This document shows positions 1 through 8,010 of a stretch of DNA of 48,455 bases, one piece after another. Origin of the DNA: Ruminococcaceae bacterium YRB3002 (GTDB lineage: Bacteria; Bacillota; Clostridia; Saccharofermentanales; Saccharofermentanaceae); assembly GCA_900099715.1 (NCBI GenBank), contig FMTG01000018.1:1-48455 (forward strand). The letters run 5' to 3'. Made by a program: the position numbers and the translations under genes. Positions within the stretch are counted from its first letter, which is position 1. The number at the start of each line of letters is the position of its first letter. The notes beneath the pieces are model-generated. The model searched no databases. It worked only from the letters and a program-made list of their open reading frames with translations, and was not told where the DNA came from.

Positions 1-359
1 TGTTCCACCCTTCCCGATTACTCGGTACTATGGCTTCTGCTGACTTCTCACAGTTCGTTGTTACTACGGATCGTGCTCCGCCTGTGAGACCTCACGGGAT
101 AAGCCCCGAACCTTTCCCCGTTTACTCGCCTGATTTACGCATTGAGGTTACGGTTGCCTTTTGGACTTTGATGCCTGTGGCCATCTAATCCGCTCAATGC
201 GCCTTAATATCAGGTTTCTGTCCGTCGAGCCACGGTTTCGCTATTGCTTCCTCTCGCCTGTACCTCACGGTACAAACCTTGCAAGTCGCTTTAAGGTTCG
301 TCGGCAACTACGCCCCTCAGGACTTTCACCTGAGGTTCGGGACATGCCCGTCATACCAC
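1..359 (-). mobile_element. Group II intron, 5' portion (class C-like), cut by the window edge
   Basis: Read on the minus strand this gene-free stretch has the layout of a bacterial class C group II intron. It starts with GTGGT at 359, followed by ATGACGGGCATGTCCC. Then come paired segments such as CCTCAGGTGAAAGTCCTGAGG, a TTGTACCGTGAGGTACAGG hairpin, and an AAACCTGATATTAAGGC segment like the Oceanobacillus iheyensis intron core. The AAGTCAGCAGAAGCCATAGTACC block near 20-60 usually sits just ahead of the intron-encoded reverse transcriptase. That ORF would lie beyond position 1 and is not in the window. The intron begins exactly where the T-run of the pilT terminator ends, which is the known target of class C introns. 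The plus-strand reading frames here (30-188 and 161-418) are shadows. The class assignment rests on remembered sequence, not a search. Confidence 0.85.
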
Positions 360-389
360 AAAAAGAACCCGGCTCACAAGGAGCCGGGT
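360..389 (-). terminator. Rho-independent terminator of pilT
   Basis: A perfect 9-bp stem (367-375 with 381-389, ACCCGGCTC/GAGCCGGGT) has a 5-nt loop. On the minus strand it is followed by TTCTTTTT. It lies 30 bp after the pilT stop codon. The intron 5' end follows the T-run directly. Confidence 0.9.
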
Positions 390-418
390 CCGCTTATTCC
401 AATAAACTCAGCAACTAA

Positions 419-1486
419 TTAGAATGCGAAAGAGTTGTTTCCCAGTGTCTTCTCAAGATCCTGAGGATCGTAAGCAGCATTCATAGCAACCTTCTTGCTG
501 ATGAGACCGTCACGGAAGAGCCTGATCAGGTCTTCGTTCAGAGTATGCATTCCGAACTGGTGACCGGACTGGATAGCACCGGGGATCATAACGACCTTAT
601 CCTCACGGATGAGGTTCTGGATAGCGTTTGTGCCAACCATGATCTCAGTTGTAAGAACACGTCCGTTGCCGTCCATTGTAGGAAGGAGCTGCTGTGAGAT
701 AACGCCACGGATACTTGTAGCGAACTGTGAACGGATCGTAGCCTGCTCATCTACAGGAGAACCGTCGATAATACGGTCGATGGTCTGTGCGGCACTCTGT
801 GTGTGGAGTGTGGAGAGCACGAGGTGTCCTGTCTCAGCAGCGGTGATAGCAGCCTTGATAGTCTCGAAGTCACGCATCTCACCAACGAGGATGATATCAG
901 GGTCTTCACGGAGTGATGAGTGAAGTGCCGTAGCGAAGTTCGGAGTATCACGGTGGAGCTCACGCTGATGGATCATAGCACGGTTGTGAGGATAGATATA
1001 CTCGATAGGATCCTCGATAGTAATAACGTGCTTTGCCTCGTTCTTATTGATGTAGTCAACAACTGCGGACAGGGTTGTTGTCTTACCGGAACCCGTAGGA
1101 CCTGTTACGAGCAGGATACCGTTCTGGGCTGTAGCGAGAGTCTTGATAACATCAGGAAGTCCGAGATCCTCGAACTCAGGGATCTGAGCCATAAGGAGAC
1201 GGATGCTGCAGGCCAGGTTGTTACGCTGATGATAAACGTTAGCTCTGATACGGACCTCGTTATCGATCATAAGACCAAGGTCAACGTCCTCACCTGCCTC
1301 AACGCGGGCGATGTCACGATCGGACAGGATCGTATAGATCATCTGCAGTGATTCCTCAGCTGTAGGACGCTCATCCAGGATATGGAGAACACCATATCTT
1401 CTAACAGCGAGATTGGTACCAACGGTAATATGGACATCCGAGCACTCGTGGGCTATGGCATAATCCATCAATTCTTCAAAAGTCAT
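419..1486 (-). CDS. pilT: Type IV pilus retraction ATPase PilT
   Basis: Cytoplasmic hexameric ATPase that powers pilus retraction (twitching). The frame can be read from a GTG at 1495, but the AGGAGG site at 1496-1501 touches that codon. The ATG at 1486 has 8-nt spacing, so I start there (355 residues). Visible motifs are Walker A GPTGSGKTTT near residue 130, the Asp box VITIEDPIEY, Walker B IILVGEMRD with the catalytic Glu, the His box GHLVLSTLHT, and a C-terminal AIQNLIRE. The last one is AIRNLIRE in classic PilT, so one Arg is Gln here. Length is normal for the family. No pilin, pilB or pilC lies in the window; pilT ends a run of envelope genes on the same strand. A TATAAT at 1518-1523 is a possible -10, but its -35 is poor. 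A PilT-like ATPase with another role cannot be excluded. Confidence 0.9.
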   Translation of the reverse strand: MTFEELMDYAIAHECSDVHITVGTNLAVRRYGVLHILDERPTAEESLQMIYTILSDRDIARVEAGEDVDLGLMIDNEVRIRANVYHQRNNLACSIRLLMAQIPEFEDLGLPDVIKTLATAQNGILLVTGPTGSGKTTTLSAVVDYINKNEAKHVITIEDPIEYIYPHNRAMIHQRELHRDTPNFATALHSSLREDPDIILVGEMRDFETIKAAITAAETGHLVLSTLHTQSAAQTIDRIIDGSPVDEQATIRSQFATSIRGVISQQLLPTMDGNGRVLTTEIMVGTNAIQNLIREDKVVMIPGAIQSGHQFGMHTLNEDLIRLFRDGLISKKVAMNAAYDPQDLEKTLGNNSFAF

Positions 1487-1586
1487 ACAAGACACCTCCT
1501 AACAAGATTACGTCAAAATTATACAATAAAAAATAAATATATAACACATTTATTTTCGCGAAGTCATCCCGGCGGCGGAAAACCGG

Positions 1587-1973
1587 TCAGTCGTCCCAGA
1601 CTGAACCCCTCTCCGAGGAGTCCAAGACCGCGGAATTATGAAGGCTTACCGACTTTGAGGCTGAATTAGCCCTGTCAATATAGGTTACCATGGCTGTACC
1701 CATGACGAAGATCATGATAAGGCCCATGATAAGGTTGAGCACCGCACCCGCGATAGCTACAATAAGAGCTCCGGTGCCAAGTCCTCCGGCGTAGCCCTTT
1801 TTCTTTGCGATGACCGCAAAAATGATCGCCAGGACTGATGGTATAAGACCGATTCCGTAAAGACAGATAAAAAGCACGCCCAATATTCCAAGAACAAGAG
1901 AAGCGATCGCAAACCCGCTTCCGGGCTGAGAGCCGTTCTGAACAGGTGCAGGGTTGTAGTTATAGTTTTCCAT
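1587..1973 (-). CDS. Small DUF4190-like membrane protein
   Basis: A 128-residue protein. A short Asn/Pro/Gln-rich N-terminus (about 1-18) precedes GFAIASLVLGILGVLF, the start of a DUF4190-like pair of membrane segments (about 20-52 and 66-95). A KKKGYAGGLGTGALI loop lies between them, and a polar tail ends in DSSERGSVWDD. DUF4190 proteins are small membrane proteins of unknown function, often with a low-complexity cytoplasmic N-terminus. An AGGAGG site sits just ahead of the ATG. It follows the DUF3592 gene by 11 bp and is presumably in the same operon. No function is proposed. Confidence 0.75.
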   Translation of the reverse strand: MENYNYNPAPVQNGSQPGSGFAIASLVLGILGVLFICLYGIGLIPSVLAIIFAVIAKKKGYAGGLGTGALIVAIAGAVLNLIMGLIMIFVMGTAMVTYIDRANSASKSVSLHNSAVLDSSERGSVWDD

Positions 1974-1984
1974 TATAGTTCCTC

Positions 1985-3280
1985 CTATCCGGCAAATGCC
2001 GTATGATTGCCCGCATATTGTGCCTCGTCCGCTCTGAAGTATGTGAATACTTCCTTGTAGGCATTGGCCATATTCTCATGATCATCATTGAGCGTATACA
2101 TCAGATAAAGCTCATCTCCCTTCACAGGGGCATTATCCGGCTCGAAAAGAAGCTCTCTGAATCCATAATCTTCGAAGCTAACAATTACTTTATCCTCATA
2201 CCTGGAGACAGTGTGGACAACTGCTTTCTCGATGTACCAGTCACGTCCTGCTATCGCTGCTCCGTAGCTTGATTCGACTATATCATCAGTGATAGCTATA
2301 AGTGTGGTTTCCGCAGCTGAAGTCTCTCCCCCGCCATCGACAAGAGCGTTCCAGGATGTCTCGACGGTCAGATCCTTGATATTGCCTGCTGCAGCATAGA
2401 ATATCAATCCAAAACCGGCACAGGCGAACAGGATACCCATAATTATCATCGGGACCGCCCATGATACCTTACGGTTTTTGGGATTGCCCACATTAGCAGG
2501 TTCTTTGGGATCGACTCTGATGGGCACAGTCTCTCCAAGACTTATATCTGAATCCTTGCCGTATGAGAAAACATCATAAACACTCTCATAAGCTCTTCCG
2601 TTAACCTGATACTCAAATAGAGGTGACGTATAGATCTCCGTGAACCTGCCTCTGCCGCTGGATCTCTGTTCATAGTCGACTCTTCTGACATATCCCGTAC
2701 AACGGGCAGGAACTTCCAGTGAATATATCTTAATGTTCATTATCCTGTTGAGAAAAGCAAATACGCAAAGGAATATTCCGCATATAGCAAACATGGTCGA
2801 TATAAGGTATACCATCAGTTCTGCTGATGTGAGCCTGTCTCTTATGAAGATGAACACAAGAGCATCGAGTGCCAGAGCTATCATGAGCACAGCCCATGCC
2901 CTGATCGTATATCTCTGGGAAGTGCTCCTCGTATCCATATCAGACACCGAAGGCGTGATAAGGGACAGTATTCCGCCGACAAGGAAGATTCCTGCAAAGA
3001 TATAACCGAATATCAGCAGGCTCTTCATCACCAGTGCGACAACAGCCCCTACAAAAGCTGCCAGGAAACAACCTCCGATAATGTAATAGAATACTTTTGC
3101 CCCGCCCGATCTCTCGGGTTCATCGATGCCGTAGAGCTTCTTGTTCATCTCCCTGACATCTGTAACCAGAACTTCCTTAAGGAATTCATCGTATTTCTGT
3201 TTTATCTCACTGTATTCCTCATCTGACAGATACTGATCCTTGCTGAAGAATAACTGTTCGATACTTCTGTCGTACAACAT
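1985..3280 (-). CDS. DUF3592-like multi-pass membrane protein
   Basis: The open frame extends to 3370, but the extra N-terminus would overlap the preceding gene. The ATG at 3280 (MLYDRSIEQLF) gives 431 residues, lies 31 bp after that gene's stop and has a G-rich upstream site. Two pairs of membrane segments occur in the N-terminal half (around residues 65-115 and 130-185). A soluble segment follows with a V-x-G-Y motif, an FEYQVNGRAYES strand, and GETVPIRVDPKEPANV, which is typical of DUF3592. A further membrane helix and an acidic extracytoplasmic C-terminal domain of about 120 residues complete it. The family has no established activity. Its operon partners are other envelope proteins of unknown role. 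The start codon is the least certain part. Confidence 0.7.
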   Translation of the reverse strand: MLYDRSIEQLFFSKDQYLSDEEYSEIKQKYDEFLKEVLVTDVREMNKKLYGIDEPERSGGAKVFYYIIGGCFLAAFVGAVVALVMKSLLIFGYIFAGIFLVGGILSLITPSVSDMDTRSTSQRYTIRAWAVLMIALALDALVFIFIRDRLTSAELMVYLISTMFAICGIFLCVFAFLNRIMNIKIYSLEVPARCTGYVRRVDYEQRSSGRGRFTEIYTSPLFEYQVNGRAYESVYDVFSYGKDSDISLGETVPIRVDPKEPANVGNPKNRKVSWAVPMIIMGILFACAGFGLIFYAAAGNIKDLTVETSWNALVDGGGETSAAETTLIAITDDIVESSYGAAIAGRDWYIEKAVVHTVSRYEDKVIVSFEDYGFRELLFEPDNAPVKGDELYLMYTLNDDHENMANAYKEVFTYFRADEAQYAGNHTAFAG

Positions 3281-3311
3281 ACTGCCCACCCCCACACGTA
3301 CATGCAACTCA

Positions 3312-4619
3312 TTATAGCATATCGGGATTGCTTGTTTCCCTGTCACTGATTCCCTTAACCATAATTGCACCCAGAGACAGTATAGTAACAGCTAGATTAC
3401 GGTATGTCATCCAAAAATGAATAGCAGAATGATTTGACAACACTGTGTACCAAATGAACGGCATTAACGCAATAAGAAGCAATGAAAGCAATAGATTTTC
3501 TTCTATTTTGAACCTTTTTTTAGTCAACACAAGATAACCAACAAAAACAATTATAGACAGTATCAATGCACCTAGAGACAGATAGTCCCTAAACGCTTCA
3601 ACATTATATCCAATGACATCAATAATGTTTCCCGATTCAATACCAGTCTCTTCGTAAGCATCTGTCACCGTCCTGATCATAACCTGATTTATAGCATCGT
3701 TAATGGTATTTGTTCCAAGCAGGACATCTGTTATCACCCATTTTGATATCCACATAAAAGCATATCCAATGCCCCAAAATAAGCTTGACAGTAAAACTGT
3801 CTTGATGTTTTCTATCGAATCTTTATTTCGAGCACACAAAACGATAATAAGAGGGACACCTAGACTAACAAGTGGATATGTTAGAAAATCAAAGAATGCA
3901 ACAGATACCCCGATAAACAGGAATACTCTCCACACATTTATTGATTCATAGAGTTTCCAATGCATAATTACATAGATTCCCATCAATGCAATACTATATA
4001 TTGTTGCATACTGCATATTCAGTGCGGTACTTAATGGGTTGATGGCCAGCACAGTTATGACCATCGGAATAAACAGTCTTCTCGTACCCATACATAAATA
4101 CAATTCCCTTAAAACCAAGCACAACATGACAATTTGGAATAATCCGTTGATAACCCGGATTCCTGTTATATCAAATATCATCAAAATAGGTTTTAACAAG
4201 ACTAGATATCCATGCCAATACCTTGAATAGCTGACTTTTGCAGAAGTCCCATCAGAAGATGGTTCCAACATTCTGTTAAGATACCCGGGTTCAGAATACA
4301 GTGATGGTTCTGTTACGTATATATAATTGCTTTGGAGAGCTTGGGAAATAACAGGTTCATCACCATGGTAAGCAGCCTCACTCAGCATGATAGCATCAGT
4401 GTAGTTATCCATTCTTGTACTTGTGAGCCAAGGTATATACAGTCTGGTAAGCCCCTCTTTATCATATACTGAGGAAGATGCCTCAACATGCGTCCGTATG
4501 GAATCCACAGGGAGAAGATATACAGCTGATATCAAGGCAAAACCCACCATAACGGAGAGCATAAGCGATACTAAAAGAAATAATGCGTTCTTAAAAAAAC
4601 TCTTGACATTGACACTCAT
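3312..4619 (-). CDS. Polytopic membrane protein, possibly GT-C-like
   Basis: A 435-residue protein with roughly ten hydrophobic segments. The first helix (about 8-37) is followed by an extracytoplasmic segment of about 110 residues, and helices continue to the C-terminus. The loop near the end reads SNHSAIHFWMTYRN, a His-rich extracytoplasmic loop seen in some uncharacterised Clostridia membrane proteins. The topology recalls GT-C glycosyltransferases, and the neighbouring YfhO family is also GT-C-like, but no catalytic motif is certain. The coding sequence is clearly richer in A/T than its neighbours (many AAA, ATA and TTA codons), which may point to transfer. There is no good ribosome site: AGGAG lies 18 nt ahead of the ATG, overlapping the upstream stop, so coupling is possible. 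Function unknown. Confidence 0.75.
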   Translation of the reverse strand: MSVNVKSFFKNALFLLVSLMLSVMVGFALISAVYLLPVDSIRTHVEASSSVYDKEGLTRLYIPWLTSTRMDNYTDAIMLSEAAYHGDEPVISQALQSNYIYVTEPSLYSEPGYLNRMLEPSSDGTSAKVSYSRYWHGYLVLLKPILMIFDITGIRVINGLFQIVMLCLVLRELYLCMGTRRLFIPMVITVLAINPLSTALNMQYATIYSIALMGIYVIMHWKLYESINVWRVFLFIGVSVAFFDFLTYPLVSLGVPLIIVLCARNKDSIENIKTVLLSSLFWGIGYAFMWISKWVITDVLLGTNTINDAINQVMIRTVTDAYEETGIESGNIIDVIGYNVEAFRDYLSLGALILSIIVFVGYLVLTKKRFKIEENLLLSLLLIALMPFIWYTVLSNHSAIHFWMTYRNLAVTILSLGAIMVKGISDRETSNPDML

Positions 4620-4634
4620 ATTGCAGATAAGTCT

Positions 4635-5267
4635 TTACTCCTGAGGACCGCACATAGGACATTCCGTATCATCAGGACCAAGTTCGATCCCGCATACAGG
4701 ACAGAATCTGCCATCCCTTCCTTTGAGCGGACCATAATCAGCCTCAGATACGTTACCGGACTCGCTGTCCACCCCGGCAGCAGCCCTTTGATACGCATTG
4801 GACTGTTCCCTGAGATTGTGTTCGCGTTCCAGAGCATCAAGATTGTTTGCTCTTCTCTGTGCTGCTGTATGGATCCTCGTCTCCACGACCATCATTGTCT
4901 CGATCCAAGCCAAAGGGATAATAAATGCAATATTGGGTATCGTTCGAAGACCGGGAACAAGAAGGATCGCAACTGTCCAGATCGGTATTGCTACAGTCGC
5001 AACACCCTGAAGATAGTTGCTCATATTGCCCAGCAGGGCATTAATAACAAATGCGGTGATAGCAATATTGATCGCAATCGACATAAACATATAGAGCATC
5101 AGCGGAACACTTGCAAGGCCCACAAGCAGAGCAATCGCAACATTCGCTAATACATAGACCGCTATGAATATTATTATTGCCTTCTTATTTGTGTCAGTCA
5201 TCCTGAAGATCGCAGGATACCTTTTGCTCTCTGATTCGTAGGCTTCATCGTAGTTACTTTTGCTCAT
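4635..5267 (-). CDS. Membrane protein with C-terminal zinc ribbon
   Basis: A 210-residue protein with a soluble N-terminus, four or so membrane segments (about 28-50, 54-80, 88-105 and 110-128), a charged linker, and a C-terminal knuckle pair CPVCG...CPMCG near residues 189-207. Such a pair probably binds one zinc ion. The start has an AGGAGG site inside the end of the upstream YfhO-type gene, and the two genes overlap by 14 nt, which implies translational coupling. Zinc-ribbon membrane proteins of this kind are common in Clostridia and have no assigned role. I do not recognise a specific family. Confidence 0.75.
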   Translation of the reverse strand: MSKSNYDEAYESESKRYPAIFRMTDTNKKAIIIFIAVYVLANVAIALLVGLASVPLMLYMFMSIAINIAITAFVINALLGNMSNYLQGVATVAIPIWTVAILLVPGLRTIPNIAFIIPLAWIETMMVVETRIHTAAQRRANNLDALEREHNLREQSNAYQRAAAGVDSESGNVSEADYGPLKGRDGRFCPVCGIELGPDDTECPMCGPQE

Positions 5268-8010
5268 TATCGATGCTTCCTCCTGATTTAACAGTGTTAC
5301 ACTTTCTGTTCTTACGGTTCCATATGATTATTGCCGCGGTCATTCCAAGAATGCCCGTAAAGCTCAGGATCAGACCCGGTGTGAGGCCGGGAAGCCAGTA
5401 TCTGAATTCCACACTGTGATCACCTGCAGGGATCTCAATCCCCATGAAAGCGGTATTTGCCTGATACAGTCTGACCTCTTCCCCGTCAAGATATGCAGTC
5501 CAGCCGTTCATGTAAGGAATCGTCACAAGCAGGAACTTATCCTCATCCGTCGAGATCGTTCCCTTGAGGGACCTGTTGCCGAATTCAAGATTCTCAAGCA
5601 CTGCGCCCTTCAGCGAGGATACCTGTTCCGGATAAGCCTCCATTGACTCACACCATATCTCGATGTCATCCATCGTAAACGATCCCACATGATCGAAAGT
5701 AATGGCTGCACGTGTCAGTGCAGGTTCGTTATACCCCAGATCCAGAAGCATGGAATCCTGACCGGTGTAGTAGATGTATCCGCAGTCAGTAAAAGTACAT
5801 ACGGCAGTCGTATAATTGGAGCTTACACTGACGAGCATGTAATTACTCTTTACATAATCGAAGACCATATTGTTGAATCTCAGATATGTATTCGTCTCAG
5901 GCAGACCCTCAAACTCCAGTATCATCATGGCGTTAGGATTATTGATCGTATATTTGCCATTCTCACATGTAATGCCTACAAGACCGGAAATACTGCAGGG
6001 CACACGGGTGGCTGCAGGAGTTATGGAAGACGACGATGCCAGCTTAACAGAAGACGGAGCCTCGTCGATGACAACATTCTCCATAATGGCTTCCTGTTTA
6101 TCGAGCGCCCAGAGCTTCTCATAATCACTCCTCAGCATGTAGGAATCATATGTGTACCCGATAGGAAGCGGATTCTCATTCTCAGTTACAACATCCGTTA
6201 CAGGTCCTCTGGGGATCTCCTCCACGTCATCAAATCCATAAGGAACAACTGAATAATCTGTTCTTCTGTCCATGAAATACTTGATGGACGACAGAGTGAG
6301 CAGCTGCGGTCTGGCATTGATGCCAAGGAATCTGTGCTTATTATGGTATCTGGCCATCTCCATCTCCTGGACCCATTCATCGTAACCGTTGCTCCATCCG
6401 AAATAAGGATAGCCTGTCAGTGTATTGAGTCCGTAATGGAAGCCTGATGCAGATCCCTTATAGGGAACAGCGTTGCCGTCGATCCTGAAGAAATCACTGT
6501 CGTTCTTTATCGTGGTGCTCTGTGAAGCGGAATAGAGATAATCCTCTTCGATAGTCTCCTTGCCGCCTTTGTAGAACTGTGTAAGGTAGTAATCTGTATA
6601 GATATATTTCGCTGTAAAGGGGGCAGCAACTGCTGTCATTATCAGAAGAACCATCATAACGGAACCGGTGCGCAGAAGGTCTTTCTTATGGAATACTATG
6701 AACAGTACAGCAGCAACGATATATGTTCCGACGATGAATGCATAGGGCAGTATCTCCACAGATGGCTGAACGATAAAGCACGCAGCAATATACGCCGCCA
6801 CTATCACGCTCATGATGATAAATCTCTTCTTCGTTATCTCCCTGATCTTTGACAGTTCAAACATAAGGATCATCACGTTGAAGAAAGCGTATCCGAAGCA
6901 AAATCTGTTGGCAATATTGCTGAAGCCTGACAGGATAAATGCGAACAAAGGTATCGAATGCATTACCGTGAGCACAACCCAGATTATCTGAAGGTGTCTT
7001 ACCTCCCTGTCCCTGTCAGTAAAGAGCATCGCAAGAGCAGGTACCGCCAGGACAGACAGGCTTACAATGAGCCATCCGGAGTGTGCCGAATGGTTGACAG
7101 AGAAATTAAGCAGATACGTCTTGAAATAGTAAGAACTGTACTTCCAGAGTTCCAGTGTCTTTGCAAGCTCAGGATCTGCCCTTCCGTCACCGGTCATGCT
7201 TATCAGCGAAGGGATCGCCACTGCACATGCAATGAGAACTCCGAGTATGCCCCACAGCATAACGTTCAGAAGCCTTAACCCCCTGACCTTGAACTTGACA
7301 TCCTTAGGCATGCAGATAAGCCTCGTGATCGTATAAAGCACAACAAATACGACCTGCATACATGAGAAGTAAAGGCCCCACTGTGCCGTCAGCGACAGTA
7401 TGACTGCCACAGAAAGAAGTATTGACCTCTCCCCTCTTAATGCCCTCTCCGTGCCCATGATCAGTACAGGAAGAAGGATGATCGGCACCATAAAATGAGG
7501 ATGTCTTACGCCGGCATATACCGCGTACCCGCAGAAAGAATATGCAACCGCTCCGATGAGGACCGGGAATGGCTTCTGCTTGAAGAAGAATCCCATTGCC
7601 GAGAAAGTAAGACCAGCCAGATAATAATTGCCAATAACAAGGATCGGATAGAAGGAATCCATCTTATCGGAAGGCCATAATGCAGCCAGAAGATGAGGAA
7701 GTCCCACCTGAAGATCATGAACCGTAAAACCTGTTCTGAAATCATATAAAGGCCACTTGATACCCTCTCCTGAGAACAGGCTGCTGAACAGGGCGTGTGC
7801 GTTATCACTGATATAAAGGAGTCTCGCGAAATGCTGATCCGTACCGTCAGTTGACCATACAAAACTCATTCCCGAGCCTGTGATCCTCAGGAAGACAAAG
7901 TACTGCAGCACAGCAAATATCGCCGTAAAGTGAAGTGCATAGAACAGGAACATCTTTATTCCTGTAAGTTCTCTCCAAAGCCTGAGATATCCCTTCCAGA
8001 TCCTGCCCAT
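5254..8010 (-). CDS. YfhO-family membrane protein
   Basis: A 918-residue protein with about a dozen membrane helices in the first 480 residues. A large extracytoplasmic domain (about 490-880) and a last helix near 885-905 follow. The first extracytoplasmic loop (WSTDGTDQHFARLL) has the Asp-containing pattern of the YfhO family, which is distantly GT-C-like. The C-terminal domain ends with PYMNGWTAYLDGEEV and ...IPAGDHSVEFRYWLPGLTPG, a strong YfhO signature. In Bacillus and Listeria, relatives add sugars to teichoic acids or glycolipids on the outer face of the membrane; that activity is inferred here. Its ATG overlaps the stop of the upstream acyl-CoA ligase gene (TAATG), so the two are probably co-translated. 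Spelling out the substrate is not possible from sequence. Confidence 0.88.
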   Translation of the reverse strand: MGRIWKGYLRLWRELTGIKMFLFYALHFTAIFAVLQYFVFLRITGSGMSFVWSTDGTDQHFARLLYISDNAHALFSSLFSGEGIKWPLYDFRTGFTVHDLQVGLPHLLAALWPSDKMDSFYPILVIGNYYLAGLTFSAMGFFFKQKPFPVLIGAVAYSFCGYAVYAGVRHPHFMVPIILLPVLIMGTERALRGERSILLSVAVILSLTAQWGLYFSCMQVVFVVLYTITRLICMPKDVKFKVRGLRLLNVMLWGILGVLIACAVAIPSLISMTGDGRADPELAKTLELWKYSSYYFKTYLLNFSVNHSAHSGWLIVSLSVLAVPALAMLFTDRDREVRHLQIIWVVLTVMHSIPLFAFILSGFSNIANRFCFGYAFFNVMILMFELSKIREITKKRFIIMSVIVAAYIAACFIVQPSVEILPYAFIVGTYIVAAVLFIVFHKKDLLRTGSVMMVLLIMTAVAAPFTAKYIYTDYYLTQFYKGGKETIEEDYLYSASQSTTIKNDSDFFRIDGNAVPYKGSASGFHYGLNTLTGYPYFGWSNGYDEWVQEMEMARYHNKHRFLGINARPQLLTLSSIKYFMDRRTDYSVVPYGFDDVEEIPRGPVTDVVTENENPLPIGYTYDSYMLRSDYEKLWALDKQEAIMENVVIDEAPSSVKLASSSSITPAATRVPCSISGLVGITCENGKYTINNPNAMMILEFEGLPETNTYLRFNNMVFDYVKSNYMLVSVSSNYTTAVCTFTDCGYIYYTGQDSMLLDLGYNEPALTRAAITFDHVGSFTMDDIEIWCESMEAYPEQVSSLKGAVLENLEFGNRSLKGTISTDEDKFLLVTIPYMNGWTAYLDGEEVRLYQANTAFMGIEIPAGDHSVEFRYWLPGLTPGLILSFTGILGMTAAIIIWNRKNRKCNTVKSGGSIDNEQK

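Noticed and set aside
1-360. rRNA or tRNA-like structured RNA
   Set aside because: No rRNA signature or cloverleaf is seen; the pattern fits a group II intron better.
161-418. 85-residue plus-strand ORF at the left edge
   Set aside because: It lies across the group II intron and the pilT terminator on the opposite strand and has no ribosome site or protein character.
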